The notes under the pieces: generated by a model
Databases searched by the model: none
What the model was told of the DNA's origin: nothing
The model's input: only the letters and a program-made list of their open reading frames with translations
Part shown: positions 22,367 through 33,728 of the stretch, in pieces
Position numbering within the stretch: the first letter of the stretch is position 1
Layout of the letters: each line of letters opens with the position of its first letter
DNA from: Tricholoma matsutake
Taxonomy: Eukaryota > Basidiomycota > Agaricomycetes > Agaricales > Tricholomataceae
Assembly (NCBI GenBank): GCA_026075535.2
Contig: AP026549.1
Location: 1,922,001 to 1,986,000, forward strand
Direction: 5' to 3'
DNA: 64,000 bases
Translations under genes and position numbers: made by a program

Positions 22367-25300
22367 TCAGCTATAGCTCCCTATATTACAGGAGACAATG
22401 ACAAAGTATCTCCTGAAACTTATTTTTGATACATAGACCATGTTGATGATGTTGGATGTGCCAAATATCCTGTACAAGATAACTTTGTGCATGCTAACAT
22501 GCCCTTTATGGATGTCATATCCCATGTGCCAATTCAAGCATTGTACAAAATTGCACACATTCATAAAATAGTGCTGCATTAGATTGACCATTTTTGTCAT
22601 AAGTTTCCTAGCCTTTACATGGCAATGTTCATCACCCAACATTTCAGAGTTCTTGTGAAATACAGATCTGATTGATTCAAATACAACATGTGTTTTTAGG
22701 CTCATTTTAGTTATATAATCAGATACATACAGTAGCACCCCTTTGATTGCAGTACCTGATCTTAGACTACTGACATCAGTGTTGCAGCAAAATACATATG
22801 ATATAACAGGAGTAAAAGTGTTAATCCAGGGTTCATTTTTTTAAATATTGAGCACACCTGTCAATGGATCAACTTCAGTTACTCTGAAAATTGCACATGG
22901 GAAACAAGCTTTACACTTACCCCATATGTTGTCAAGACATCCCTTGTATGGCTGGGCTTTATTTTGTGTACCATGTTTATTGATATTTGTACTACAAGTA
23001 TGTATATTTGATTTTGATATAATATCATCAAAAATACAAGTAAATTTTTTCCACCAAGTATTCAAACCTTTACATTTATCACAGACTTTACAATTATTTT
23101 TGCATGGCTCAGGAGGTGGTGTTGGTAAAGTCTCTGTTGGATCAAGATAACCAGGGGTGTTAGAATTCTGTGATACATTAGACAGCACATCTTCTTGTTT
23201 TCCTGTAATAAATTCACCTTGGTAACAGCTTTCCAAATATTCTACCATTTGTCATTGAAAATCTAGTTCAGGGTCCATAATATGTTCTCTTATATCATCA
23301 GGAGTAAGTCTACCCTTGATCCAAAGCAAAAGATGTATATGTAGTGTCAGTCAGCCTTGCTGCTCTACTGTTCCATAATAAGCAGATGTATCTCCAAATA
23401 ATCCACAATGGTTAGAATCAACCCCAAGCACATGCTTGATAAAACTTTGAACCATAAAGTGAAAGAAACATGCACAAGCTACAGGGTTTCTTGCAATGAG
23501 ATGGTAATGATCATCTGGAATCATAATTTTAGGGTTAAAGCTGACTTCCTTTCCTGCATAATATAAAGATATAGGATTTTTTACATCAGCAGGTGAAAGA
23601 GTAATATACCATAGTGGTGCACCTTTAGAAGCTACTAAAGACCATATCTCATTTCACATGCAGTTACTGATCTTGATACTTTATCCCCAATATGGTCAAG
23701 GTCACAAATAACTTGAAAGCAATTGATTTCTTCTTGGTTTGCAGGTCTTACAATATCTCCTTTCGACATTCTATCTGCAATGTTAGCAAGAACATCTTGA
23801 TTGACATTTAGCAAACATTCAGTAACATCATCGAATTTCTTTGTTTCAGCCAGAAGAAATCCACCTGTAGTTGAAGCCTTAATTTGTTCATGACTAAAGG
23901 CAACAAAGGGAAAGTTTATATCTGTTTGAAAATGCTTGTCATGATACATCAGTAAATGTCTCTTATGTTCTTTATCAGACAATGCAGTTGAGCCAATACC
24001 TCCATGGCCATATGGGAAAAGGCATGGAAATATCTGAGGATTAAGACCTGGATTCTGATAAATTGATTCTAAATGAGCACTCCATCCAACTGCAAGTACT
24101 TTTCCCTTATTTTCCCAGTGTCACAAAGCTATTGCCTTTTGAGCATCTACAGATTTGGTATCCAGTTGGGCACCAGTTAATCCATGTACAATAAAAGGAC
24201 AATCTCCTTGAGAAACACCATCATCAGTATTCTTGTCAAATACACTCATTCCTTCAGACACTTTATTTGAAGCTTCCTGATGATATTCAATAGATACAGG
24301 TGGAGAATCCTCAGGATATCTTGCAAGATTGTCTTATGATATTTGTGAATCACTATAGTCAACATGATTCAACTTCAACCACTCAAGTGCCTTAGCTACA
24401 TAGTTTTGCCTGACAAGAAGTGGAGTTTGTGAAAAATCTTGTTCAGTAGGTTTTAAAGGGCCAGTAAACAATATTGCTAGTACATCATCTAATTCTTCAA
24501 TCGGTGGAGGTAAGATATTGTATACTTTTGGCACAGGTGATTCAAATGCAATGACATTGGCAACCATCTTTCTCATACCACTTGATCCAACTTTTACAAA
24601 TAAACAGTTGTGGCGTATATGGGCAACTAGCAACTTTTCAATAAAGTTAAGCTGTGACAGAACCTTTGGAACTTGTCCAAGCCACAAATTGTTTGCTAAT
24701 GCAAGTCGGGGCACTTTACCTTTTTGGATACTTTGACAGCATTTATCACATATTTGATTGCATTTATAATCAAGAACAGGACCTTTACTGTGCCTGGTCA
24801 GGTACTCGGCCACACTAGGTACTCAGTCAGTTGCCTCTACATCTCCATAATGTTTTTTGTGTACATTTTCTGTAGTACAGTTGAATAGACCATACCTGGG
24901 GCTACACCCACCAACTCTTGGGCCTTCAATGTCTCTACTTTATGAGCATGGCCTATTTTGATAAGCGATCAGTCAGGTATTACCAGATTTTGCTGTGGGA
25001 ACTGCAGTTCCTAATCTGGTCAAATGCCAGTTCTCCACCATTTTGTATCCATTTGGCTTCAAATTTTGCGGTGACATGGATATTAGTTTTGGGTTTGTAT
25101 ACATGTAGTCCCCCCCCCTTCATACTGCTCTTAATTCCATGTATCTCTTATGTTCTTGACATGCAATACCAAATCCAGTCTCATAGCTGATGGAACCAAG
25201 TTGAGCCTATATCAAGGAAGGGGGCCACAAACTTCTGATACATCAAAATATAGTACTATCTCTCTATTTTCCCACCACTTTATGAATTTTCCCAACTTTC

Positions 25301-26082
25301 ATTGCATGGCATTTCAACACTTTAATGTTTATGATGAGATTACATGAGTGGTAATTGTTGAATGAAATTTCAGTGGAAGACATCAAACTGGATAGAACTT
25401 GTAGTTAAGATGTGAAACCAATCATAATAGCATGAAAATAAAGGCCAATTAGCCCCTTTTTGCCACAGTTTTGGTATCTCCAACAGCATGATATTCCAAT
25501 TTTGCCTACAACAGCTATTCTACTACATATTACCACACACTCATTCACATGTTTCCACCACTAATTTCAATAGTTATGCCCATCTACAGGTCAATTTCAG
25601 TGAGTACTTGAGAAATGAGGGAGAAGGGACGAGAGTGAACACATGAAGCCAAAGTTTTGATGGGTGGCTGAGTACCTGAAATTGCCCAATTTGGTGCCCC
25701 CTGCAGCAAAATATTCATATCTCTTCAACAATGCCACAAAAAAAATTTGGAAAGCATCCTAAATACAAGATAACTTAGTTGTCTTGCTTCCCAAAGTCAA
25801 AAATTTCCACCACAGTCTGTATTCAATCTGTACCACATCATTTTAGCTAGCCTGGCTGACTACTAGGCTGGGCACAGTAAATTCAGTCACCTTCTGAGTC
25901 AAAGAGGTGCATTCAACTCGGGTAACACCATGTGCTTCCAGAATGCCAAGCATGCCCTTTATGCCTTTTAAATGACTTAGTTGCATAACTGGCACTAACT
26001 CCCCACATACTGCACAACCTGCCTCTTCCAAACTTGATGGCTTTAAGGAGTTACACCAGTCTGTAATAATAGCATGGCTCAA
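22367..26082 (-). pseudogene. Helitron N-terminal and Rep (HUH) domain, broken
   Basis: From 26082 downward the strand shows a cysteine pair region (CAVCGELVPVMQL). After an insertion come ICDKCCQSIQKGKVPRLALA, NNLWLGQVPKVL and PPPIEELDDVLA (24813-24334), the conserved N-terminal region of fungal Helitrons. The Rep domain follows. Its metal-binding HUH motif LTLHIHLLLW lies at about 23325-23350, and the twin-tyrosine motif LYVSDYITK at about 22710-22738. Rep would nick and rejoin DNA in rolling-circle transposition. TGA codons at 24121-24123, 23351-23353 and 23252-23254 fall where arginine is expected, and a frameshift lies near 23640. The homology after KLMTKMVN near 22570 stops abruptly at the inversion point. 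Confidence 0.88.
24836..25862. mobile_element. Insertion of about 1.0 kb within the Helitron Rep gene
   Basis: The N-terminal Helitron frame breaks off after KVTEFTVPS (near 25870) and resumes at about 24835 with YLTRHSKGPVLDYKC. The intervening DNA has no Helitron homology. Its ends begin TAGGTACTCAGTCAG and, on the other strand, TAGTAGTCAGCCAG, an imperfect inverted repeat. Flanking 8-mers GGCCACAC and GGCTGGGC match only partly. No gene is visible inside. Boundaries are good to about 20 bp. Confidence 0.55.
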
Positions 26083-26425
26083 CTGTTTGGTTAATGGAGT
26101 TAGAGGAAATACTGTTGCATCAACCTGACTGGCTTCTTGATATCTCAGCCTGTTTTTTTTCCAATCTCAATACCTTGGCAGAATTACTTTCATTTTTCTG
26201 TCTGTCTTGTTGTGTTTTGTTGCAATGGTTCCTTTGCTCATTTGTTTCCTTTTCAGAACACTTTGCTACAGCTATTCTGTGATTTTTAACTGAATTTTCA
26301 AGCACTCCAATGAAAACAAATGTATACATGTTGCAACTTATACAATTGTGATTTTCAAATCCCTGTAACATTTGCTCTTTTGGAACATGGGAATGTTGAT
26401 GTAAGTAACAAAACTCAGATCCTCA

Positions 26426-29400
26426 TTGCCAAATCTGAAATGGGACAACCTATGATTTGTATGTATTTACTCAGCAATCCAGATCACTATACAAGCCATG
26501 AATTTGTGCCCTTTTATTGGCAGTCTTTTGTCAATGAGGTTAGAAAGGCATGGAACAAAGATCTTACTGATGAACTTCCTGCAAAAGTTGCCCTTATGAA
26601 ACACAGAGGCAGAATTATTGGTTTGTCTAATGTATATGATTATATTTATCACCCAACTGAACTTGAAGATATGACCCTGTTTGACTGGATAGCACAGTGC
26701 AAAAGAATCAAATATTCTTCAGCAACAAAGGCCACAACAAAGCATTGGTTAGATGAAGATAGTAGTGATATTGAAGAGGCTCAATTCGAGGAGGAAATTT
26801 CTCAAAATGAAGTTGATGAAGTCTGCAGCCTCTCTTTTGACATTGGAAGTAAATCTATATTAAAATTTACTTCTGAACATCCTTTGGTGCAAAGTCATGG
26901 ATTATGTTGCATTTCAGCCAACCACAATATTATACCTAATTTGTTGGACGTACACTGCCACACTGTGATCAAGGTGACCATGAATACTATTGTATAACAA
27001 TGCTGACTTTGTTCAAACCCTGGTGAACTGGTGCTACACTTAAATCTCTTGGGATGAAACTTTCAATTCTCATGAATTTACTGCACAGCAAATTTTGTTA
27101 ATGAAAATTTTCAATATTCGATATGAATGCCTTGATCAAAAAGATGATTTCTTTGCAGAAATGAAAAAGGGAGAAACTGCTTTGCCTGGTTGGATGGAAG
27201 ATAAGTCACTTATGCAAGAAATAAATCAAGGAGTGTCTGCTTGATCAGCTGGATCAACTTGCTACAGATCAAACAAATATGGATGATATTGAAACTGACA
27301 ACCAACAAAGCAAAAAGTACCATGATCAGAAAAGATCCATGTCTATAATGAAAAACATTATGATACGACTTGGTTGGACTGATGTTCATCCTGAAAGTGC
27401 ATTGAATAAACTCCATATAAATGCAACCCATGTCAATGAGATAAAATCAGCATCTGATTGGAATGCAGCAATTGGATCTAAAAGACAAGGAATTCTTGAA
27501 GAACATACTCAACATGCATCAGAAATATCATGTAGTTCCACTAATGGTGACAATGTTAGTACAATCTCCAATGATGTAAAAGTAGTAGATAAGGAATATA
27601 TGGATAAAAGGTGTCACTCTCCTGATTGGCAAAGTGGTATAAATTTGGTTGTCAATGAATTCAAACTAAACACAGAGCAAGAAAGAGCATTCCATATTGT
27701 AGCTAACCACTCATGTCATCCTTCATTCGAGCAATTTAAAATGCATTCAGGAGGGATGGGGGGGACTGGAAAAACCCAAGTTTTCAAGGCATTGATTGTA
27801 TTTTTCAAACACAAAAATGAATCTCATAATTTGTTGTTGTTGCCCCAACAGGAAGTCCTGTTGCTTTACTTGGTGGATCAACTTATCATTATATGTTTAG
27901 AATTAATGACATGACAGAACATGCTTCAAATATGCAACTGGCTCAGGTAAAGCAGAGATTACAGGGAGTTAGTTATATATTTATGGATGAGGTTTCAATG
28001 CTTTCTTGCAGAGACATGTATAAGATAAGTGAAAGACTAGCAGGTGTTATGAACAATGCTGAACAATAGGGCACAGCATGGGTAACCCTCGGGTATATTT
28101 TCTTATACCCCTACCCATACCCATGAACACCGTACCTGCATGGGTAGGGGTACAGTGTTACCATGGGTTTTTGCAGGTTACCCATGGTCATTTGTGGGTA
28201 TTGATATGAATATGTATTTTAATAATCTGGCCTCACCTGGAAGCTGCAGATGACCAACTCTAGCAGAGCCTAGTGCTTTGAGGTCCAGTTCATAGGACCA
28301 AGGACCAGACTGGACTGGACTGCAATTTTGAACCGGTCCTATAGGACCATGGTTCATGGTTCTAGTTGGTTCAAGAACAGTCTGGTTATTGGTCCTTCCA
28401 TTTGTAGATTAGTAGTTGAACTGGCAAAAAACTGGTCTAAACCGGTTCAAACCAGGACTGATGGTTCAATATCTGCACCTCATTTGAGGGGGTTTTCCCT
28501 GTGATATGTCATTAAAAAGTACCCCACATTTTTTATGGTTATTTTTCATGATATTTGATAGAAATTTGCTGAAAAAGATGTTCACATCTCATCACAGGGG
28601 GTTTTTCCTGTGATATGTCATTAAAAAGTCGAAATCTCAACACAGATGATCACTCACCTGACCAAAATCTGGGTACCAGCATACCCACACATACCCGTAA
28701 CACTGTGGAAAAGGGTGCAGTGTTGCCCAGGCATGGCAATCCCATACCCATGCATACCCATGACCAGAAGGTTACCCGTACCCATGCCATGCCCTACTGA
28801 ACAACCATTTGGGGGTCTAAACATGATATTTGCTGGTGATTTTGCCCAACTGCCTCCAGCTATAAGGCAGGAAAATGCTTCCTTGTATGGTAGATTTATT
28901 GGCAGAAATTCTACAAGCCATCGAGATCAAGAGGCTGCTACTGGAAAAGCACTATGGCATCAGGTTGCAACAGTTGTTATATTATGTCAGAACATGCGAC
29001 AAACTACACAAACTGTAGAAGATGCCAAACTATGAGAAGCTTTGTGTAACATGCATTGCAAGGCTTGCACAGCTGATGATATTGCCTTTTTGCATACTCA
29101 TATTTCAAGTGAGTTGGATGGGTGATCATCTGTTAATGACAAGCAATTCCATAATGTGTCTATTATAATTACATTAAATCTCCCAAAAGATGTTATCAAT
29201 AATCTTGGCTGTCAAAGATATGCAGTGGAGACAGGTCAAACTCTAACTGACTTTTACTCTGAAGACACAATTAGCTCAACTGATGGTAGAGGGGAAAGAA
29301 AGAAAAAGAAAACATTTGGATCATTGGGAAAATTGAGAGTGCCACATATTTCTGCTGGTGTTCAGCAAATACTATGGGATCAACCCTCCAGTTCTAATTC

Positions 29401-29982
29401 TAAAAATATTCCTGGAAAACTCTTCTGTGTCGTGGTTTACCAGTAATTATAAGACAAAATAGTGCAACTGAACTTTGTATTACAAAGGGTCAAGAAGCCA
29501 CTGTTTATGATTGGCAATCATCTGTAGGTTCCAGAGGACAATGTATTCTTGATGTGTTGTTTGTCCAACTTACAAACCCACCTCAAACAGTTCAACTGGC
29601 CAATTTGCTCATAAATGTTGTACCATTAATTAGAACTACTACAAATACTCAATGTGTACTTCCAAATGATACAACTCTCAATGTATCACACAATCAAGTT
29701 GAAGCCCTGCCAAACTTTGCAATGACTGATTATACTTCACAGGGAAATACAAGACTATTTAATGTTGTAGATATTAACAATAGCAGGAGTCATCATACTG
29801 CTCTGTCTAGAAGTGCATCTGCAGCTGGAACAGTAATATTGCAAGGTTTTGATGCAAAAAAAATCACTGGAGGTGCATCAGGTGCACTACACCAAGAATT
29901 CAGAGAACTTGAATTGTTGGATAATATCACTGCATTGCACTACAATGGAAAGTTGGATGCTACAGTAATTGGTGAGTGCTGA
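26426..29982 (+). pseudogene. Helitron PIF1-type helicase domain, broken
   Basis: The plus strand opens with SEMGQPMICMYLLSNPDHY and FVPFYWQSFVNEV, the linker between Rep and helicase in fungal Helitrons. Helicase motifs then appear in order: Walker A GGMGGTGKTQVFKAL near 27750, Walker B YIFMDEVSML near 27975, GGLNMIFAGDFAQLPPA near 28810-28860, motif V AMTDYTSQGNTR near 29720-29755 and motif VI HHTALSRSASAAGTVIL near 29790-29845. It would unwind the displaced strand during transposition. Several frame breaks and the 730-bp insertion after VMNNAEQ (28067) inactivate it. That insertion is 738 bp with its duplication, a multiple of three. Confidence 0.9.
28067..28796. mobile_element. Non-autonomous hAT-like element in helicase, 730 bp, exact 8-bp duplication
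   Basis: It begins TAGGGCACAGCATGGGTAAC and ends GTACCCATGCCATGCCCTA. CTGAACAA is repeated exactly on both sides (28059-28066 and 28797-28804). The ends are TACCCAT arrays like the element at 2706-4066. Inside, 28280-28460 carries GGTCCAGT/ACCGGTCC words of the family at 820-1651, followed by a direct repeat with GTGATATGTCATTAAAAAGT at about 28501 and 28609. It is therefore a composite or nested element. It has no gene. Confidence 0.92.
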
Positions 29983-30019
29983 AATGACCTTATCACAGCC
30001 TTTTGTAAAATCAAAGGTG

Positions 30020-31127
30020 AATATTATGTACCTAATGTTGTTCATAGAGCTATCCAATGGAATGGATCTGATATATTTCAGTTGTCTAGCAATCTAAATG
30101 TCACTTGTTGGAGGATTGAAAACCAAAGCAACATATCCACAAAAAGACAAAGTATACCAACTGCCACTATATCTCCATATGTTTCTGCCAAAGGCACAAA
30201 GAGTGACTCTTCTATATATATCAAGAAACGTAAAATAAGTTCAAATCAAAAACCCCCAGCCCCAAAAAGGAAAAAGACTGAACATAGAAAAAATTCACAG
30301 GATCATCCTATGCTTTCTCAGCCACAAGGAATGCAATGGCACAATAACAGTTGTACTTTTGATGCAATCATATCTATTTTGTATAATGTTTGGCAGAATA
30401 ATGAGTCTATACAAACAGATCGATTTGAGGCCACTAACCATGTACATTTGGGCAAGCTTGCAAAAAGCTTTAAACAAACCACTCAACCAAACCCTACATA
30501 TACCCTTGAAGAGGTTTGTGATTTTATTAGCCATTACTTTCAAAGGTTAAATCCAGCATTGTTTGCATGGGGAGCATTCACTAGTGTCCAAAATATATTT
30601 GACTGTATGTTAGCCTCTTCTCAACCTGTTACAACATCATCTATGCATTGCCCCAATGGTCATGATGTACAATGAGCAGAAATATCTGCTTTCAGCTGCC
30701 AACTTACAATATTAACCCATGTGTGCCCACCCTCCAAAATTTTGTTGACAACTTATCTGTTGAATCCTCATCCCATTGTCATTATTGTAATCAGCATTTG
30801 ATAAGAACACATGTATTTGATGATTTTCCTCTCATGTTAGCATTTGACGTTTCAGGGCACACTACATTACTGACAAAGTCATTGAACATAACACAAAGGA
30901 ATGGACAATGTACTATGTATGAGCTTAGGGGTGTAATATATCACCACACTGACCACTTTACAGCTCGTATCATCACATCTGATGGCATGGTATGCATCAT
31001 GATGGAATTGCTACAGGACAACAAACAGAATATGAAGGACACTTTGATTATGTCTCTGACATGTCTACAAACCGTTCAAGAAGAGCAACATCAGCATTGT
31101 ATATTAGAGTTGTTGAGAACTCGGACC
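30020..31127 (+). pseudogene. Helitron C-terminal USP-like cysteine-peptidase domain, broken
   Basis: After a basic linker (KKRKISSNQKPPAPKRKK near 30225-30280) comes GMQWHNNSCTFDAIISILYN near 30325-30385, where the cysteine matches the nucleophile box of deubiquitinase-like folds. The next frame gives paired cysteines (CHYCNQHL near 30775), LRGVIYHHTDHFTARI near 30925-30970 with the candidate catalytic histidine, and a later WHHDGI. This C-terminal block is common on mushroom Helitron proteins, and its role in transposition is unknown. A TGA near 30673 and a frame change near 30990 break it. Confidence 0.7.
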
Positions 31128-31634
31128 TGCCATGTGTCTAGCAGCAGCCCACTCAAACCAGTATGTAAGTAGTAAAATGATCTTATTTTTTCAAAATGTA
31201 AGGACACAATCTTCACAAGTTGGAGTAAAAAAAGAAAGTAGGAAGAAAAGAAAGTTCAGAACAACTTACACAAGTAAGAGTGAATGCAAGACAACCAACT
31301 CCATAGCACTACTGCAGTGCTATACAGAGGGGAAGGTCACTTTGGGTACTATGGGTACTATGGACCACTATGGTGTCTATGTAGTACTGCTGCAGGCTGT
31401 TGCAGATGGCCCAGGAATTGCTGATGAATACTGGGAACCTTGGTATGATACTGACAAAATACTTCATTGGAATTATCTTATAACTTTTAGAAGTACATTT
31501 AGGATACTTACTCAATACTTTGCTCAGAGTATAGTGCCTACACCCAGTGGTAGTTATCCTGTGTGAACATGGTCTGAAGCGGTTTTTTGAACAACATGAT
31601 TATGTATTGGTCTAATTAGCTTCCTGTCTACCAA
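31128..31634 (+). other. Segment similar to the right flank of the KDZ element
   Basis: At about 31107-31152 the DNA (GAGAACTCGGACCTGCC... CCCACTCAAACCAG) closely matches 49121-49168 just outside the KDZ element. Translated, the two give ELGPA...AAHSNQ and ELGSA...TAHSNQ. The following ORF (MILFFQNVRTQSSQ... to 31566) has a basic patch KKESRKKRKF and no known domain. It may be a host gene fragment lying next to, or carried by, the Helitron. Confidence 0.45.
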
Positions 31635-32081
31635 TAGTGAATGACACAGGTAACCCTGGGGTAAAAAAATCTGACCCATACCCATAAATGAAGGGTAAGG
31701 GTAAGGGCAGATAAGGGTCAAGGCAGCTAGTGGTCATCATGGGTAACCCACGCACTCAGATGAGTGCCGCAAACCCTTTATTTACTTATCTACTGTGTTT
31801 AGGTACTAATATACTTATATCATTTGGGGGGAAGTGACACCCTGAATAAAATAAATATATTAGTATTTAAACACAGTAGATAAGTAAATAAAGGGTTTGC
31901 AGCACTCATCTGAGTGCTGAAACCAGTAAATAAACACTATACCCTAAGTGTGACCAGTACACAGTGAACCCACCTGAGGGGTATGGATTTCTCAGGGGTA
32001 CAATAATTTGTACCCATACCCATACCCTCACATACCCATCCTACTTACCCGCATGGGTCTGCATACCTGTGTCATTCACTA
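31635..32081. mobile_element. Fold-back hAT-like MITE, 447 bp, exact 8-bp target duplication
   Basis: It begins TAGTGAATGACACAGGTAAC and ends ATACCTGTGTCATTCACTA. TCTACCAA flanks it exactly on both sides (31627-31634 and 32082-32089). It is a shorter sister of 16345-16925, with the same internal arm (ACTCAGATGAGTGC, CCCTTTATTTACTTATCTAC) and its mirror. The central spacer around the GGGGTAGC words is missing. The TACCCAT array at its right end links it to the ACCCAT family. Confidence 0.93.
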
Positions 32082-32114
32082 TCTACCAATGGACCTGTGG
32101 GCAAAATTTGACCA

Positions 32115-32222
32115 TTTTACATACAAAGGCTGTGGCCTGGCCTGTGTGTTGAGAAAGCCAAAGCTGCCTCAAGTCAAGCCAAAGCCATAGCTTTGAGGCC
32201 AAGCCAGGCCAGAACAGCACTA
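32115..32222. repeat. Fragment of the AGGCCTGGC element family
   Basis: The words GTGGCCTGGCCTGTG, AAAGCCATAG and GGCCAAGCCAGGCC end in AACAGCACTA at 32222, matching the right terminus of 9581-10182. No left terminus is present, so this is a truncated copy. Confidence 0.6.
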
Positions 32223-32406
32223 CCCAAAACTGTCAATTCTGCTATCCCAGCCAATGGTTAGTCTCAAAAGTTTTCTGATCATAATTTTGTATAACGAAGA
32301 TTGGTTTTCAGAAAATCAGTGGTTGCAAAAGAAATTGATGTATCGAAGTCATCACTCTGTCACTCTACCTTTGGGCCTCAGTCCATGGCACATAGCATGG
32401 TGTCCC

Positions 32407-32763
32407 AAACATTACAGCCAATTGCATATATGTTGGCAGTAAACAAATGACATGTTAGTTACAAAAATGGCAGACTTAGCCAAAGATCCCTTGATTCTCA
32501 AAAAGCAGGTATGAATTAGTTTGTGCTGTTGTTTGCAGCCCATTGATTCAAATTATACTTTAGAACATTTTTTTGTACACATGAACTGTAGCTAAGCTAC
32601 TTATCTACAGATTCTACAGCAAAGGTAAAGTCTGAAAGTGACTGTGGAAATAATTAGTTGAGGTATGAGAGCAGGTACTTGTGAAATTTTGGCTAAGTCC
32701 ACCATTTTTGTAACTAACATGTCATTTGTTTACTGGCAACAAATATGCAATTAGCTGTAATCA
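32407..32763. repeat. Hairpin element with arms of about 75 bp
   Basis: The arm at about 32410-32482 (ATTACAGCCAATTGCATATA, AAACAAATGACATGTTAGTT) recurs as reverse complement at about 32690-32763. The spacer of about 210 bp is AT-rich and unrelated. This is a compact fold-back MITE or inverted duplication lying 150 bp left of the KDZ insertion site. No target duplication was resolved. Confidence 0.8.
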
Positions 32764-32912
32764 ATAATTGGTCAGCTGCTGTGGTCACACCATTATTTAA
32801 GTTGTTAACCAGAAAGCAGGACAACAAGGTCAAGGAACCATCGAGCACCAGAAGCAGGTCCGCTGAAAAGCCGAAGAGAAAGATGATAGTGGAGGTCGAT
32901 ATCAAGCCATTG
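32764..32912 (+). pseudogene. Left part of a gene split by the KDZ element
   Basis: An open frame reads VVTPLFKLLTRKQDNKVK, SAEKPKRKMIVEVD and IKPL up to the KDZ end at 32912. The same frame can be resumed after the right end at 49027 if one GCCATTG is dropped. It is basic and shows no known domain. Confidence 0.4.
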
Positions 32913-33315
32913 CACATAGGTAAGCTACACTGTACCAAATAATCCAGTCTATCAAACACATACAGTGTACCAAATGATATGGGTTCGGTGGATGCTGTCG
33001 AATGCTCTCATAGTATGTATAACATGTACTAGTATCAAATGAATACACTTTTACAATTCTTGCTTGTGATACACTACAAAGAATGTTAATAATATACAGA
33101 TCAGAGATAGCATACATGGTACTCGGCAATGGCATCGGCATCGGCATAGAGGTATGGCATTGGCATCAGGCACCACTTCACCATAACAGTATGACCTAGC
33201 TGCATGTACTATAGTGAATTACAATGCTTGGTATAGATGTGCATAGGAGACTGTATGGCCTAGCTATGGGCAATGATGCAATAATTCATTCTATGTAGTG
33301 CAGACCTACCAAATG
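32913..33315. repeat. Left terminal inverted repeat of the KDZ element
   Basis: It matches the reverse complement of 48673-49026 in order through several blocks: ATAGGTAAGCTACA, CGAATGCTCTCATAGTATGT, ACAATTCTTGCTTGTGATAC, GATGTGCATAGGAGACTGTA and CTACCAAATGGG. The left copy has about 65 extra bases near 33165-33230. CpG-to-TpG differences between arms suggest age. The GGCATCGGCAT array at 33125-33150 lies inside the repeat. Confidence 0.85.
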
Positions 33316-33728
33316 GGTCTTTTACAATTCTTGCTTGTACTATGAGATAGTGTTGGACACAGTATTCGGCATTGGCATTGGCATTGGCATTGGCATTGGC
33401 ATAGATGTGCAGTAAGAATCTAATACCATTGATGAAATAGTCACAGCCATTGGCATTGGCATCAGCAGACACATCGGCACAGAAATCAACATTGACGTCA
33501 ACATCGGCAGCAGCAGACAGACACTTTGGGGTGGAAATCTATATATCAAGAGCATCGGCAATGGGCATTAGCAAACCAGATGCACAATGGGCACAGGGCA
33601 GTATGAATGAATGAACAAAATCAACAAAACAACAGTGTTCATCCTAGCTAAAATAACAATGTCAGCACTAGCTAATTGTGAGAACCGGTGGGATTGGCCA
33701 TGTTGTCATCATGGGACAATGATCTCAT

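Larger units (their letters stand above)
22367..31127. mobile_element. Helitron with inverted Rep half and forward helicase half
   Basis: The minus strand (26082 down to 22367) holds the N-terminal cysteine-rich region and HUH Rep domain. The plus strand (26426 to about 31127) holds the PIF1-type helicase and a C-terminal cysteine-peptidase-like domain. In fungal Helitrons all of these are one collinear protein. Reversing a single block from about 22575 to about 26425 puts the Rep C-terminus directly before the helicase N-terminal region. Two further insertions (24836-25862 and 28067-28796) interrupt the coding parts. The 5' TC and 3' CTRR ends were not identified. Confidence 0.85.

Noticed and set aside
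30082..30675. Independent host deubiquitinase gene
   Set aside because: Its position right after the helicase and its known occurrence on fungal Helitron proteins make it the Helitron C-terminal domain.
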